Assembly: GCA_028015205.1 (NCBI GenBank)
Contig: JAPWFG010000015.1
Span: forward strand, 5,084,001-5,148,000
DNA: 64,000 bases
From: Mytilisepta virgata
Taxonomy: Eukaryota; Mollusca; Bivalvia; Mytilida; Mytilidae
Direction: 5' to 3'
Shown: positions 25,401 to 42,397 of the stretch, one piece after another
Position numbering within the stretch: position 1 is the stretch's first letter
Layout of the letters: each line of letters starts with the position of its first letter
The notes under the pieces: generated by a model
What the model saw: only the letters and a program-made list of their open reading frames with translations
Database searches by the model: none
Told to the model about the DNA's origin: nothing
Translations under genes and position numbers: made by a program

Positions 25401-27030
25401 TTATAGATCGTGTATTTTATAAACAAAACCCCGTTTTGACAAATGAAAGTAAACTTAGAAAAGTATAACAGGACTTAAGATAGATTGTTTGCTTTTCAAA
25501 CATAAAAATTATCTTTTCAATATTTTGTCCGTATATAATTCAAGTGATGATTCTATCCTATTCAATCTTTGAATACATAAAATATATAGGTTTATACTCG
25601 ATAACGTTAGGAACGATAACTCTTATCATAACGTCGTATTGTAACGTCTCACCTTAAACCTGCAAGGGAGGCCAGATTGTTTTCTCCATATGGAAGATTT
25701 CATGTATTCAAAATAAAATAAAAACAACACTATACACCCACTGAATGTCTATGTGTCTTTTCCGCGTCAATCAACATATCCTTTCTAGCAACAGAAATGT
25801 CAGTAGTAATTACCATAGTATTCTCTAAATTAATACCGTTTCAATTTGACAACAGTTTGAATTTCAAGCAGATGGTATTTATGTATCAAAAATAACAATC
25901 CAAAGATACTAATATTAGATATAGTAAATTTATACTATGCTGTATACGGCGCATTTTAAGGAGTTACCCCTCATCGGCAGCATTAAAATCGAAACATTTG
26001 GAAGACCAAAATAAAGAACTTATTTTAAACAAGAAGTACTCATAACGAAACAAAACCGAAATAGGCAGCCAAATTTCAGGTAAGGAGATCTACCATGTGC
26101 AATACAAGAAATGAACTCTTAGTATTTATAAAGTATCCAAAAATACGGCATTTATTATTGGAAATAAAATATACATCACAACAAGTTTACAAATATTGTT
26201 CATAACGGAATATTTCACAGTGCCCTTCGTGGACTGTGATTTGCAATATTAAGCTGTTAAAGCAGATTTGACTTTATATGTTTATAGCATTAATTGTTTT
26301 GTTTTTATCAAATCTTATAATTTTAGAAATGGATGAAAACATGAACAAATGGTATCCTTTAGAAACGTTCCAAGATGGTTATTGTGATACTAAGTCTAAC
26401 ATATGGTCCTTCGGGATCATAATGATAGAGCTTTTGACCCATGGCAAACGTCCATATCCAGGTAATGTTCATTTGTGAAACTGGGTATTTTTAAAACAAT
26501 TTTAAGTATATTAAACCGCATTTTAAATACAGTTCCTTTAAATATACTTACATAGAATTTATAAGTTCTGCAGTTGTTCAAATTGATGTCAGGATTAGTC
26601 ATTTTATTCTGGCAGCATAGAGATAACATGCATATTTAAATTACTAGTATGTTAGATTTGAAGACTGTTTTGTTGTTAATGCATTGTGTCACTTAAGTTT
26701 GCATATTCAATTCAATATTAATGACATTTCCAAAGAACTTACTTTAAAGCTATGACCATAGGTGATTGCTTCCACAATGTAGTAACCTTAATATTCTATG
26801 TTCTGTCCAATACAAAAGGGAATTATGAATTCTTAATGTTACTTATTGCAGATTTACAGGAATATGCATTACAAACGAAGTTAGAAGATGGTTACCGTCA
26901 TCCCAAACCAAATGGATGTTCTGATGACTTGTATGACGTTATAATGTCATGCTGGAATAAATGCCCTGAACAAAGGCCTACATTTGACTTTTTGTACAAT
27001 TTTATTGAAGACTTAATATATGATTTTTGA
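19452..27030 (+). CDS. Gene A: B-box/coiled-coil protein fused to Src-like pseudokinase with inserted SH3
   Basis: Nine exons, 658 aa: 19452-20346, 21119-21165, 21863-21956, 22458-22538, 23510-23754, 24027-24147, 24504-24683, 26327-26461, 26852-27030; all GT..AG, 1977 nt in frame. ATG 19464 is an alternative start. Exon 1 has B-box 1 (C11-x2-C14..CVDCEEGLCEQCWRAHTRN), B-box 2 (CNKHPVFKVDLVCTIHDKVC) and a coiled coil (about 115-270), a TRIM-like layout without a RING. Residues 346-658 follow a Src-type kinase: degenerate glycine loop (HAGKFTEVW), VVVK (K384), HENIIKFHGAF, LVFEFM, ARGMAYLESKHIVHA. HRDLAARN is replaced by HAKFQAKR and DFG by GLE, and APE reads PLE, so catalysis is very unlikely. 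NIWSFG, PYPG, GYRHPKP and RPTFDFLYNF close the C-lobe. An SH3 exon sits between the GLE and PLE positions. Linker tyrosines (FYEDI, PSYVTS) could be SH2 sites. Likely an intracellular scaffold or regulator. No RING, SH2 or myristoylation site is seen. Confidence 0.85.
22084..22364. mobile_element. piggyBac-like MITE in gene A intron 3
   Basis: The ends are inverted: TTAAGGGGGTAC at the left and GTACCCCTTTAA at the right. If TTAA is taken as the duplicated target, the remaining ends GGGGGTAC and AGGGGTAC are near-perfect terminal inverted repeats. About 280 bases, AT-rich, non-coding. TTAA targets are typical of piggyBac-type elements; the family call rests on the ends only. Confidence 0.55.
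23024..23210 (+). repeat. Dispersed repeat (GGGGAATGTGTCAAAGAGAC family), copy 2
   Basis: Same family as 14570-14740. Starts with GAGAATGGAAACGGGGAATG and carries an internal duplication of CCAAGGCCACCAAT (around 23090 and 23149). It lies in intron 4 of gene A; the frames running through it are not part of the gene. Confidence 0.65.
24504..24683 (+). CDS. SH3-domain exon of gene A
   Basis: A symmetric phase 1-1 exon of 180 nt encoding one complete SH3 domain: ETLYDYTPMNSDELSF (ALYDY and DELSF blocks), the tandem-tryptophan motif INWWEGE, and GQRGFFPTNY. Acceptor TCTTTTCACAG and donor GTAAGT are strong, and its phases join the flanking kinase exons in frame. All main residues of the proline-rich-peptide groove are present (YDY, WW, P and Y of FPTNY), so binding to PxxP ligands is expected. 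It falls exactly where the kinase activation segment should be. The paralogue gene B has no SH3 exon at the corresponding place. Confidence 0.88.
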
Positions 27031-27667
27031 TATTGATAAACACTGGAGACTTTCTGTTTTTTAATTAAATATGATGACAACTCAGTACATATTTTTGAGC
27101 ATTTGAAGTAGGTTACACATTCAAATTAACACACGCTTAAAAGATAAAATTATGTGCAGAAATGGTCATGATTTTGACACTGGCTTCCTTTCAATAGTTT
27201 AATTTATTGAGTCGACTATTACTTTTTTGCAGGTTTCAATAACAATGGTCAAATGGTGATATTTTGTATAAGGGCAAAGGTACAAAACAAAATTATATGC
27301 TAGGAATACATCTATTGCACTGAAAACAGGGTGGAAGATGAGTCACATTTTCTACTTTATTTTCTAACTAATTAAATTTTATGAGTTAATTTTTATACGG
27401 AAGTAGAATCAAGTTCAGCATCTTTTTAATTCTTCTCATCAACATAAAAGCTTAAATTTATCTTAAATCCGAAAATCTTTTATCGACAGTTAGTACCTTT
27501 ATTAAACAATCACTATAATTGAGATAAAAAAAGGTTCCCGTCCGTCAAAGTTATGCTTTCAGACTTGATGTAATATAGTTAATGCCATGAAGTGTCATTT
27601 TTGTTACAATGTTGTGTTGTATTTTGTATGTTTGTAATTTTGATTGACCCTTCTGGATGTCAATTCA

Positions 27668-27673
27668 AATAAA
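27668..27673 (+). terminator. Candidate poly(A) signal of gene A
   Basis: Canonical AATAAA about 640 bases after the stop codon, in an AT-rich region. Positional inference only. Confidence 0.4.
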
Positions 27674-27689
27674 GATTATTTATATATTA

Positions 27690-27870
27690 AAATTTAGGAA
27701 TAGATTTATTCTTTGCAAAACAAGATTGTAATAGATTTATTCTCTGAAAAAACAAGGATTTAAAGATTTTTTTTTCAGAAAAAGAAAATTGTACATTTGA
27801 ATATCATGAATACATTTATTCTCTGAAAAACAGGGATTTAAAGAATTAATTTATTCTCAACAACACAATT
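27690..27870. repeat. Short direct repeats downstream of gene A
   Basis: The phrase ATTTATTCTCTGAAAAAAC with AGGGATTTAAAGA or AGGATTTAAAGA recurs three to four times with slight changes (around 27695, 27737, 27808 and 27850). Low-complexity tandem-type duplication near the predicted 3' end of gene A. Confidence 0.45.
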
Positions 27871-27899
27871 AGGATCGCAAGTACTGAGGATATTTCGTA

Positions 27900-30800
27900 T
27901 ATCAAATATGATAATAAATATTTATTCTCTACATTTTTGTACTTGCAGATTTGTTTTTAAATTGTTCATTACCCAGTAAATAAATTCATTCCGATCTATT
28001 TGCCCCAAAAAAGATGCATTTTATCTTTGAATTTTTAACGCTAAGATTTTATCTAGTTTTTTATTTATTTTGGGGAATACATTTACTTTTTGGGTTTTAT
28101 CTTCTCTTACATATACCACCAATTTAATCAAATCGAGTGACTAAAAATGTTGTTTTCTGCCATTTTGTTGGAATATTTTAAATTCATACCGATAAAAGGA
28201 TCAAGAAGAATTTTCTGGTTTTTTTTTTTTTTTACTTTCGAATGATTTTTTCGTTCCTGATATTTTGTAAGCAGTTGCACAACGTATGAACTTCTTGCAT
28301 GTAACACCATGCACATGGAACAATAATGTAAATTTCAAGAAAGAAAAAATAAAGAAAGGATATGGCTGGTAGTAGACAAGTTTCGTTGTGCATCCCCATT
28401 TAAGTTTGACTGTTTAAAGCTGTAACTGGGGTAAAAACATTGGTGAGCCTTAGATGTAGGATCTTTATGAACGCCTTGATCACCAACTGGATAATGACAG
28501 ACTCCAGTAAGGTCAGGTGGGGTGGGTATGCAGGGCAAAGCAATTGGAAAACCTTTAACTGAATTAAAACCTCCTGAAACTATGAGCCTGCTTTCAGTCG
28601 GATGATCTAATTTTAATTTTTAAAAAATGTGGCATACTATAATCTAAAGAATCTTGCTTCAATGGCTGTTGCGGCCTTGAAGTTATTTGTTAACTCTAAT
28701 GAAATGTTAGATTTATGCAAACACGTATTGGTCTGCGTTACAGCTTTTGGCACTGATTAGTCAATATGGATATTGTGCATGAAACATCATGGAATATTAT
28801 TATTAAATCTGTTGATCTTCTCTTTCATTTTGAAAATGTTCATGAAAATAACAATATAATATAATATATTTATTAAGTATCGAAATATACATGTATCTAA
28901 ATGTCTTACTCATTAAATACTGTAACATATATACATTTTTATTGTTCTTTGAAGTCTTAGTTATGTTAGTGATGATAAATCATTCAATTTTAAAACATTA
29001 AAATTTCTCAATTTTTCTCGATGATGTTCCTACAGAACTATCAGATCCTCCATACGAAAGTTGTTTGCAATCAATGGACTGTAATTTTTAAAAATTCTTG
29101 AACTGATGCTATATTTTTGTTATGGTACAATAATTTAAAGAAAAGAAGTTTGTCAGTTGTTTCGATTTTTATCTCCTTCGAATATCCCTTGGTATTTCTT
29201 GACTTTACTTAGCTAACACCAAAGTTTCGTTTCCTTTCTTTTTTCTTCGTCCTTAGTTCTGCAGCATACCTTTGTTTCTTCTGCCAAAATTGTTTGTTTG
29301 CTAGTGCTTAGTTTCTGTGCTGTTTTGTTCTTATTCTGATAACTTTATTATAAGTCGTTTTATTCCTTGTCTTATGTAGATATCCGAGTAGCATCTGTTT
29401 GTTGTATTCCATTGTCGTAAAGGTCTTTTGGCGGTATCTACATTATCGGAGCTAACGACTAAAGAGACGCATTACTATAGAAGTGTGAGATTTTATTACA
29501 AAGAAACAGTAAGTTTGAATTTAATTTGTTTCCATACAACTGTGATTCAGGATAGTCCGATTTAGACATTGGCGGGGTTAAATCTGATACATACCAGAGA
29601 TTCAGGAATGCCTTGGTTTTCTGACCATTGGCTGTGTAAAAAACAAATCTTAAAACATAACAATGTGACCACCCGTGAGATATATATTAAGCGGATAAAC
29701 GGTTCTTACTTATATCAGTGAGCATGAATTTCTCGGATATATGATTGATGATTGGATAATGTCGCACTTATTGATAGAGTATAATAATCAACCCCAAATA
29801 TGGTTTTGTGTTAAAAAATAACAATCCAAAGATATTAATATTAAAACGTCATTAAATTAAGTAAACTGTAGAATCAGTAGAATTTGTCAAAAGTCAGTAT
29901 AAATTTAAAGTATTTAAAACGTATTACATTTGTACTAGGAAAATCAGCCATTTTAAGGGTTGTAATTTCAAACTACCGACCAATTGCCTTCATGTGAAAT
30001 GATGTGAAGTTACGTCCGAGTTCCTATGGGGTTTTAATAAGATATGTGTGTTAGTAACGTTGAAAATGGAATTAATGTACAAATGATTTATTTAACTATA
30101 GCTTATATAAGAATACATTACTCTTGATTGGTTGATACTCTGACTTTTTCACATATTATATAATTGTTCCTTCATTGTATACAGGTTAGGTATTTGCCAA
30201 TCGAATTTGTCCTTTGTTTCCTATGCAGATTTGTATTTGCGAAAAAATTTCACAAAGTGCGAAGCGTATAACGTCTTTATTGCTGCATTTTAGTAAATGA
30301 TATTCGCTTTATTTTAAACGACTCGGGATATTTTAGCGTCTACTGACTATTATTTTCGGTCATGATACAATGCACATGTATATCTGTTTATAATCGACCG
30401 AAGTTCGTAATAGAACTTCTAAGATATATATACCATGATGTGTTCCCGAGATTCCCTTTGTCAGTTTCTCAGTTTGTGTTTCAATATCTTTCATCTCAGA
30501 ATTGTAAACTTGTAAATTCAAGGTTTTAAAGATTTCACGACAATATTTATGATGCAGAATAAATGATATATGTGTATTGCCAAAAAAAGTATGAAGTGTA
30601 TTTTAGACATGCTATAAAACAAAGCCAAATGCTTTGTAAATTGGTAACTTTTTCTAAGGCTCAGGCCAAATACAAGTATTTTTTTTTTGTCCTTTGTTTA
30701 CAGATGAGTCTTCAAGGATTCAGAAATACTTTACTTACAGATCCACTAGGCCCAATACATCACTGACTAAAATGAGTTTTTCTTTACTATGTGAAATTTC

Positions 30801-31500
30801 ATGATTTAATAGATAAATGTTTTGTGATAGTTAAGGATGCTCGCTGGTGATGTTTTGGTCTTTTTGTCAGAATTTCGGAATCCTCGGGTTTTATCCATTT
30901 CTTAAACATGAAATTTTTTGCCCATGAACCACCACTTTTTCTTTTATAATTCAATCATATATACCTTAAAATGGTATTTGACAAACTTTTATGAAATCCT
31001 TTTTATTTTTTCATACATCTTTGAGAGACCTAAATTGTAAATGCAAAGACAATGAAAAATCCAGAGAAAACCAATTTCCTGCAAATTATAGCTCTAAAAT
31101 GAGCACATGAACCTATATTTTTTTCTTGCTTATTTGTTTACTATTCATATGTTCTCTCAAACTAAATCAATTATTTCAAATCCTAGTTATTTCCTATTGG
31201 ACCAGCAATCATCCTTAAACAGCAATTGGACTTTGGTAAACGTAAATTTAAGATAACTTTATGTTATACTATTTATCTTTTGGATATGTATAGACCACTT
31301 CTAAATGTCATTGTTAATGATAAAAGTTGACAAGGTAAGTTAACGTTTTATTGCTTTTGCTGTTTAGGATTCAAAGTTAAAAACTAAAAATAAGTTTAAT
31401 GTTTTGCAAAGCTTCAAATGTACATTGTAAGCTTCTAAATTTAAGACAATATGTACATTTATATTGAAAATTTAATTTCTTTTAGTTTAGAAAACATGCA
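27900..31500. other. Intergenic stretch between genes A and B
   Basis: No gene is recognised. A ~30-base phrase (CCTTTGTTTCCTATGCAGAT and TGTATTTGCG) at about 30209-30240 recurs with small changes at about 31574-31608, about 1.37 kb apart. The open frames here lack domain motifs. Confidence 0.45.
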
Positions 31501-31513
31501 GATTCTTCTCTTT

Positions 31514-31557
31514 GGTCGAGTCTCATTGACACATTCCCCGTTTCCATTCTCTATTCT
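31514..31557 (-). repeat. Dispersed repeat (GGGGAATGTGTCAAAGAGAC family), copy 3
   Basis: The reverse complement of the leading part of the repeats at 14570 and 23024 (GACACATTCCCCGTTTCCAT followed by TCTCTATTCT). A truncated copy just upstream of gene B. Confidence 0.6.
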
Positions 31558-31995
31558 GAAAGCAGTAATCATGTCCTTTGTTTCCTCTGCAGATTGGTAT
31601 TTGCGCTTCCTATAATTTGGCTGGATGTTAATTTATAATTGCATGGTTAATGAAGCACGCATATCTGCTTTGTAGAAGTTCACATATTTTCTCTTCCATT
31701 CTTTGTTTGGTACAGGACTTCTTTGGGTTGACTGGCGTTAATTGGTTGGGATGTGATTGTTGATCTTTTGCTGTTATGGATTTTTTTCTCGATACAAATA
31801 ATAGATTTCGGTATACGTAAATATTATTTAGCAATAGCCTTCAATTCTCAATTTTTATTAATAATAAAATTATTCAATCATCTTACGTTTTTCAAATTTT
31901 TGCTTTACATGTTATCTATTGTGTTGATCACAGTTAGTTTAAGTTTAGTTGTATTTTACATAAACAAATTACCATTAGCACTCTTTGTAAGCAGA

Positions 31996-38422
<6,427 letters not shown>

Positions 38423-38475
38423 TTTTTTAATACATAGGGGATACTCGTGTATATCAGTGTTTTTTTTTGTCTGTT

Positions 38476-38672
38476 GCATATAATATGTATTGCATAGTAG
38501 TGTATTTCAGCATATAATATGTATTGCATAGTAGTGTATGTCAGCATATAATATATATTGCATAGTAGTGTATGTCAGCATATAACATATATTGCATAGT
38601 AGTGTATGTCAGCATATAATATATATTGCATAGTAGTGTATGTCAGCATATAATATATATTGCATAGTAGTG
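38476..38672. repeat. 34-bp minisatellite after gene B
   Basis: About 5.8 tandem copies of a 34-base unit beginning GCATATAATATATATTGCAT and ending AGTAGTGTATGTCA. Copies differ by single substitutions (TATG or CATA variants). The array starts 54 bases after the gene B stop codon, so it probably lies in its 3' untranslated region. Confidence 0.85.
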
Positions 38673-39579
38673 TGTCAATCATAAGCCTATAACTTGTACA
38701 TTCTGATAATACATGTATGTACATGTATTGAACTGATCACTTGATAAACATGTCCTAAATAATCTGCTATTAAGAAGTAATTCCTGTTGATAAGACTTTA
38801 CACTCATTTTATCACAAGTTGGCATTTTGTGCCAAATGTTTATTTTGAATGATTGAGCCCATAAATTAGTTAGTAACCAGAAAAATATTATAAATAACAG
38901 TTCCAAAAGATACCAAAATGTTGGTCGCAAAATTTATGTATTATACCAATTATTTGGACTAAATTTTTTTAAAGGGCATTTCATCCAATTAAAACTTATC
39001 AAAATTGTTTTCAAAGAAACACAACTAATTGAGTAAAATATTATACAAGACCAAGCCTTCATTATGTATAAAGTCAGATCCCCGATTAATCATGTTCATA
39101 CAATATATGTTTATTCTATAAATTCCATTAATTTGTGAATATCTGTAATCCAAAAAAAATATCTACCTATCTAACTAAAAAACCCATAATCATGAAGAGG
39201 AAGACAAGATACTTCAAGATATATTTTTTGTAATATAAAGACTTTATCTGATATCCCTAAGCTCAACACTATACAGGATGTATTATGCTAAAAAAAACTG
39301 TGGCTACGATGTTTACTAAATTAAATGAAAGATATTTTTTTCTGGTGGAGGACGTGATTTGAAACTATCATATTAAGTAAATAAATAACATATCTGTATT
39401 ATAATGATTTATCATCTTTAAGCTTATCAAAAGTGCAGTGTAAAACACGAGTGGACACACTAAATGTCTTGCCTGAGTCTGCACATGGACACAGAATAAA
39501 GATAATCTGATACCCGACATTATAAAGCAGAGGAAAATGTGTTAAAAGAAATACTAGTGGTAATTAATGGTCAGGCAAA

Positions 39580-40553
39580 ATTTGTCTGAAAAGTCTCATG
39601 CATGTCATTCATGTGTAAAACTGTGTCCAAGGTCAGCTAACAGGTCTCAGACTAGCATGAACCCACTAAGAACTATCTACAGACCAAATATGGTGTGTCT
39701 AGGTATTACAGTTTCTGAGAAATTGACCTAATCACAAAAATGTAACACAAGTCATTCAAGCATGAAAGCGAGGTCAAGATCCAGAGACAGGTATCAGACT
39801 GTGCCTACTAAGAACCATGTATTGACCAGATATGTTGGGTTTAGGTATTACAGTTGCTATGACTTAATCACGAAAATGTGAGGCAGGTTACTCAACCATG
39901 AAATTGAGGTCAAGGTCAAAATGCACGTCAGACTGACATTTACCCACCAAGAACTACCTATTGACCAAATATGGTGGGTCTATGCATTATTGTTGCTGAG
40001 AAATGGACTTAACAACATGTAACAAAGTCTCTCAAGCATGAAATTGAGCACAAGGTCCCTAGACAGGTGCCAACCTGACATGTGCCCTCTGAGAACTATC
40101 TAATAACCAGATATGGTGGGCTTAGGTATTACAGTTGCTAAGAAATGGAGTAAATCACAAAAATGTGATGCAGATCACTCAACGATTAAATTGATGTCAA
40201 GGTCAAAAAGCATGTGTCAGACTAACAAGTACCCACAAAGAACTATCTATTGACCAAATATAGTGGGTCTAGGTATTATAGTTGTTGAGAATTGGACTTA
40301 ATAACGAAAATTTGACAAAGTCACTCAAGCATGAAATTGAGGTCAAGGTCCCTAGGCAGGTGTCAGACTGGCATATACCCACTAAGAACTATTGATCAAA
40401 TATGGTTGGCCTAGATATTGCAGTTGCTGAGAAATGGATTTGACCACGAAACTTGGATCCAGGTTTTATATTTATGTTTATGAAGTCGGTGAACCATGAA
40501 AACAAGGTCAGGGTCACAAGACAAGTATATCACAGCAAAGTTTATACCATATG
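39580..40553. repeat. ~140-148-bp tandem repeat array
   Basis: Six diverged head-to-tail units, with AGAACTA(T/C)CTA..GACCAAATATGG starting near 39669, 39811, 39951, 40091, 40239 and 40386. Each unit holds GGTATTACAGTTGCTGAGAA and CATGAAATTGAGGTCAAGGTC. Stops occur in all frames. The array is interrupted on its right side by the hAT-like element, whose flanking target repeat lies in it. Confidence 0.8.
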
Positions 40554-41006
40554 GTATCTGCAGGGCTTTCAATAACTTTCTAGTGAACAGGCTGATTGAT
40601 TATTTGAAGCGGCTGATAAAAGTTGGGGGGGGTTCCGGGGGGGGGGTTTCCCCCCCCCCTGAATTTTTTTTGGTCTTACATTGAAAATGGTGCACTCTGA
40701 GGCATTTTCAGACTGTTTATTGAAGTGCATAAAAAATGAGGTTTCATAGGAATGTTATCTTTACTTTAGCTTGTAAGGTCAATCTTATGAGTAAATTGTG
40801 ATATTGCTAATCAAATAAAAATATTTTGATATCAATAATGATCTTAATTATAATTATATTGCCAGATTTTACAAAAGGTAAGAAAGCAGCTGAGGGGTGG
40901 GTCATCATCAACCATTACCAAGAAATCAATGCAATCAAGTTGATTCAAGTTGATTAAACAATAAACAACCTCAAAACACACAAAAATAATCGATCCAAAC
41001 ATATAA

Positions 41007-41229
41007 AACATTGGTTGTCACTGTGTGTTCATGTGCTCAGGAAGGCCAGGGTAAGCAAAACTTCCCACTTAAACACTTAAACACTAATGATCCCCACCCT
41101 ATATGCTGCACATTTTCAATTATTTATGTGCAGCATATAGGGTGGGGATCACTAGTGTTTAAGTGGGAAGTTTTGCTTAACCTGGCCTTCCTGAGCACAT
41201 GAACACACAGTGACAACCAATGTTTAATG
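41007..41229. repeat. Large near-perfect hairpin inside the hAT-like element
   Basis: The left arm 41007-41113 and right arm 41127-41229 are reverse complements over about 100 bases, apart from an 8-base local duplication in the left arm (CACTTAAACACTTAAACAC against GTGTTTAAGTG) and a few mismatches. The loop is only about 14 bases. A transcript would form a ~100-bp double-stranded hairpin. Confidence 0.85.
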
Positions 41230-41389
41230 TAGACAAACATATTTTGACATTAGTCATGATTGGAGAGACAATGAAAAGAACTGAGATTTGTTGGAATTTT
41301 TTTTCAGCAGTGGAATCATAGCACAAAAGTATCAAATTGTCACATTGTCATAATCAAACTCATCAGAGTCTTCACTCTCATTTATGGTA

Positions 41390-41590
41390 AAAACTTGAGG
41401 GGAAAGGTCCAACTATATATAAAAATTGGGAAGCATTCCTCCTAGCTTAGGCTCATTTGTCAACCCCCTTCCCCCAATGGGCAGTGATAAAAACTGAGGC
41501 ATAAGGTCCAAACATAAAAAAAAAATTGGGCAGCATCCCCCTAGCCTAGGCACTTTTTTCAACCCCCCATCCCTCCCCAAGGGTTAAAGG
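41390..41590. repeat. Direct duplication inside the hAT-like element
   Basis: The segment with AAAACTTGAGGGGAAAGGTCC, AATTGGGAAGCATTCCTCCTAG and CAACCCCCTTCCCCC is repeated as AAAACTGAGGCATAAGGTCC, AATTGGGCAGCATCCCCCTAG and CAACCCCCCATCCC. A related phrase (TTGGGCAGCATTTCGCCTAG) occurs at about 58039-58060, so it is a dispersed repeat. Confidence 0.6.
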
Positions 41591-42345
41591 GTGGTAGTGA
41601 TCAATGAAATAATTATTACATTATAAAAAGGGCATAGAAGGCAAGCTTGGGCAGGCCTCATTTATATAAACATGAGACTGTACAAACCTTCTTTGAAATT
41701 AAATAACTTCAAATAAAAAAAGTCTTACCTGGTAATGGTTCAACTGTTTTTGTCTTTTTACTTGTAAAAAAATCATTTATTTTCGTTCGTTTCATTTCAA
41801 CTTGAACTTCAAAAAATTCCAAAAATTGCCTCCTAAAACTTTTTAATTTCGGTTTCTCGTGAGTTATCCATTGATAACGTAGTTTTTATTTCGATGTCTC
41901 TCTCGCTTTTACCATTGACAGTCTTGATCATTCAAGCGATTGATCGAACATCGTATTTGAATGCAGTAAAACGTATAAATGACGCCGATCTAAGTTAAAC
42001 TATCCGACACAGTCGGTTATAAAAAGGCAACGTATTTGTAAAATTATGGAATTAAGAACTCCTTGAGACAAAAGGTCAATATAAACTATGTTATTATTTT
42101 ATTCTATTAAAAAAGATTTTTTGTTTAAGCATTTGAACCGGCGATTTCCGTCTTTTGAAACGGCGACATTTCGCCGGGTGCCGGCTCTTAATGAAAGCCC
42201 TGGTATCTGTGGATCAAAAATCTTAATTGTAGGTATAAAATGTGTGCAAAGTTAAAGTTTTTAAAAAGTTATGCAGGCGAGACAAAAACAAGTCTCAAAA
42301 TACAAAATCAAAATAAACTAAAAAAACAACCATCAAAGGTGATTT

Positions 42346-42351
42346 TTTATT
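42346..42351 (-). terminator. Candidate poly(A) signal of the sulfatase gene
   Basis: Minus-strand AATAAA about 50 bases past the sulfatase stop codon. Well placed for a short 3' untranslated region. Confidence 0.5.
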
Positions 42352-42397
42352 AAATTTAAAAACAAGTAAAAGTCCATAAGGTCTACATATTTTTAGA

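Larger units (their letters stand above)
40561..42202 (-). mobile_element. hAT-like DNA transposon remnant (~1.64 kb)
   Basis: The ends are inverted: CAGGGCTTTCAATAA at the left; the right end reads GAAAGCCCTG, complement CAGGGCTTTCATTAA. Direct repeats GTATCTG flank it (40554-40560, 42203-42209); reading the right end one base shorter gives an 8-base duplication GGTATCTG. CAGGG ends and a ~8-base duplication are hAT hallmarks. On the minus strand, 41729-41795 encodes MKRTKINDFFTSKKTKT and VEPLPG up to a GTAAGA donor, like the N-terminus of hAT/TTF zinc-finger proteins, and 41345-41392 encodes an acidic NESEDSDEFDYDNV. No catalytic region is present, so it is internally deleted and non-autonomous. 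Confidence 0.7.

Noticed and set aside
28128..28538. Minus-strand frames of 62-67 codons downstream of gene A
   Set aside because: No motif, no splice context; considered chance frames.
31753..31995. Hydrophobic N-terminal extension of gene B upstream of MTDQLC
   Set aside because: It would put TM-like segments before a cytosolic B-box protein, and gene A has nothing similar. The ATG at 31996 aligns with the B-box start.
38476..38672. CRISPR-like array
   Set aside because: The repeats are contiguous with no unique spacers, in a eukaryotic context; it is a minisatellite.
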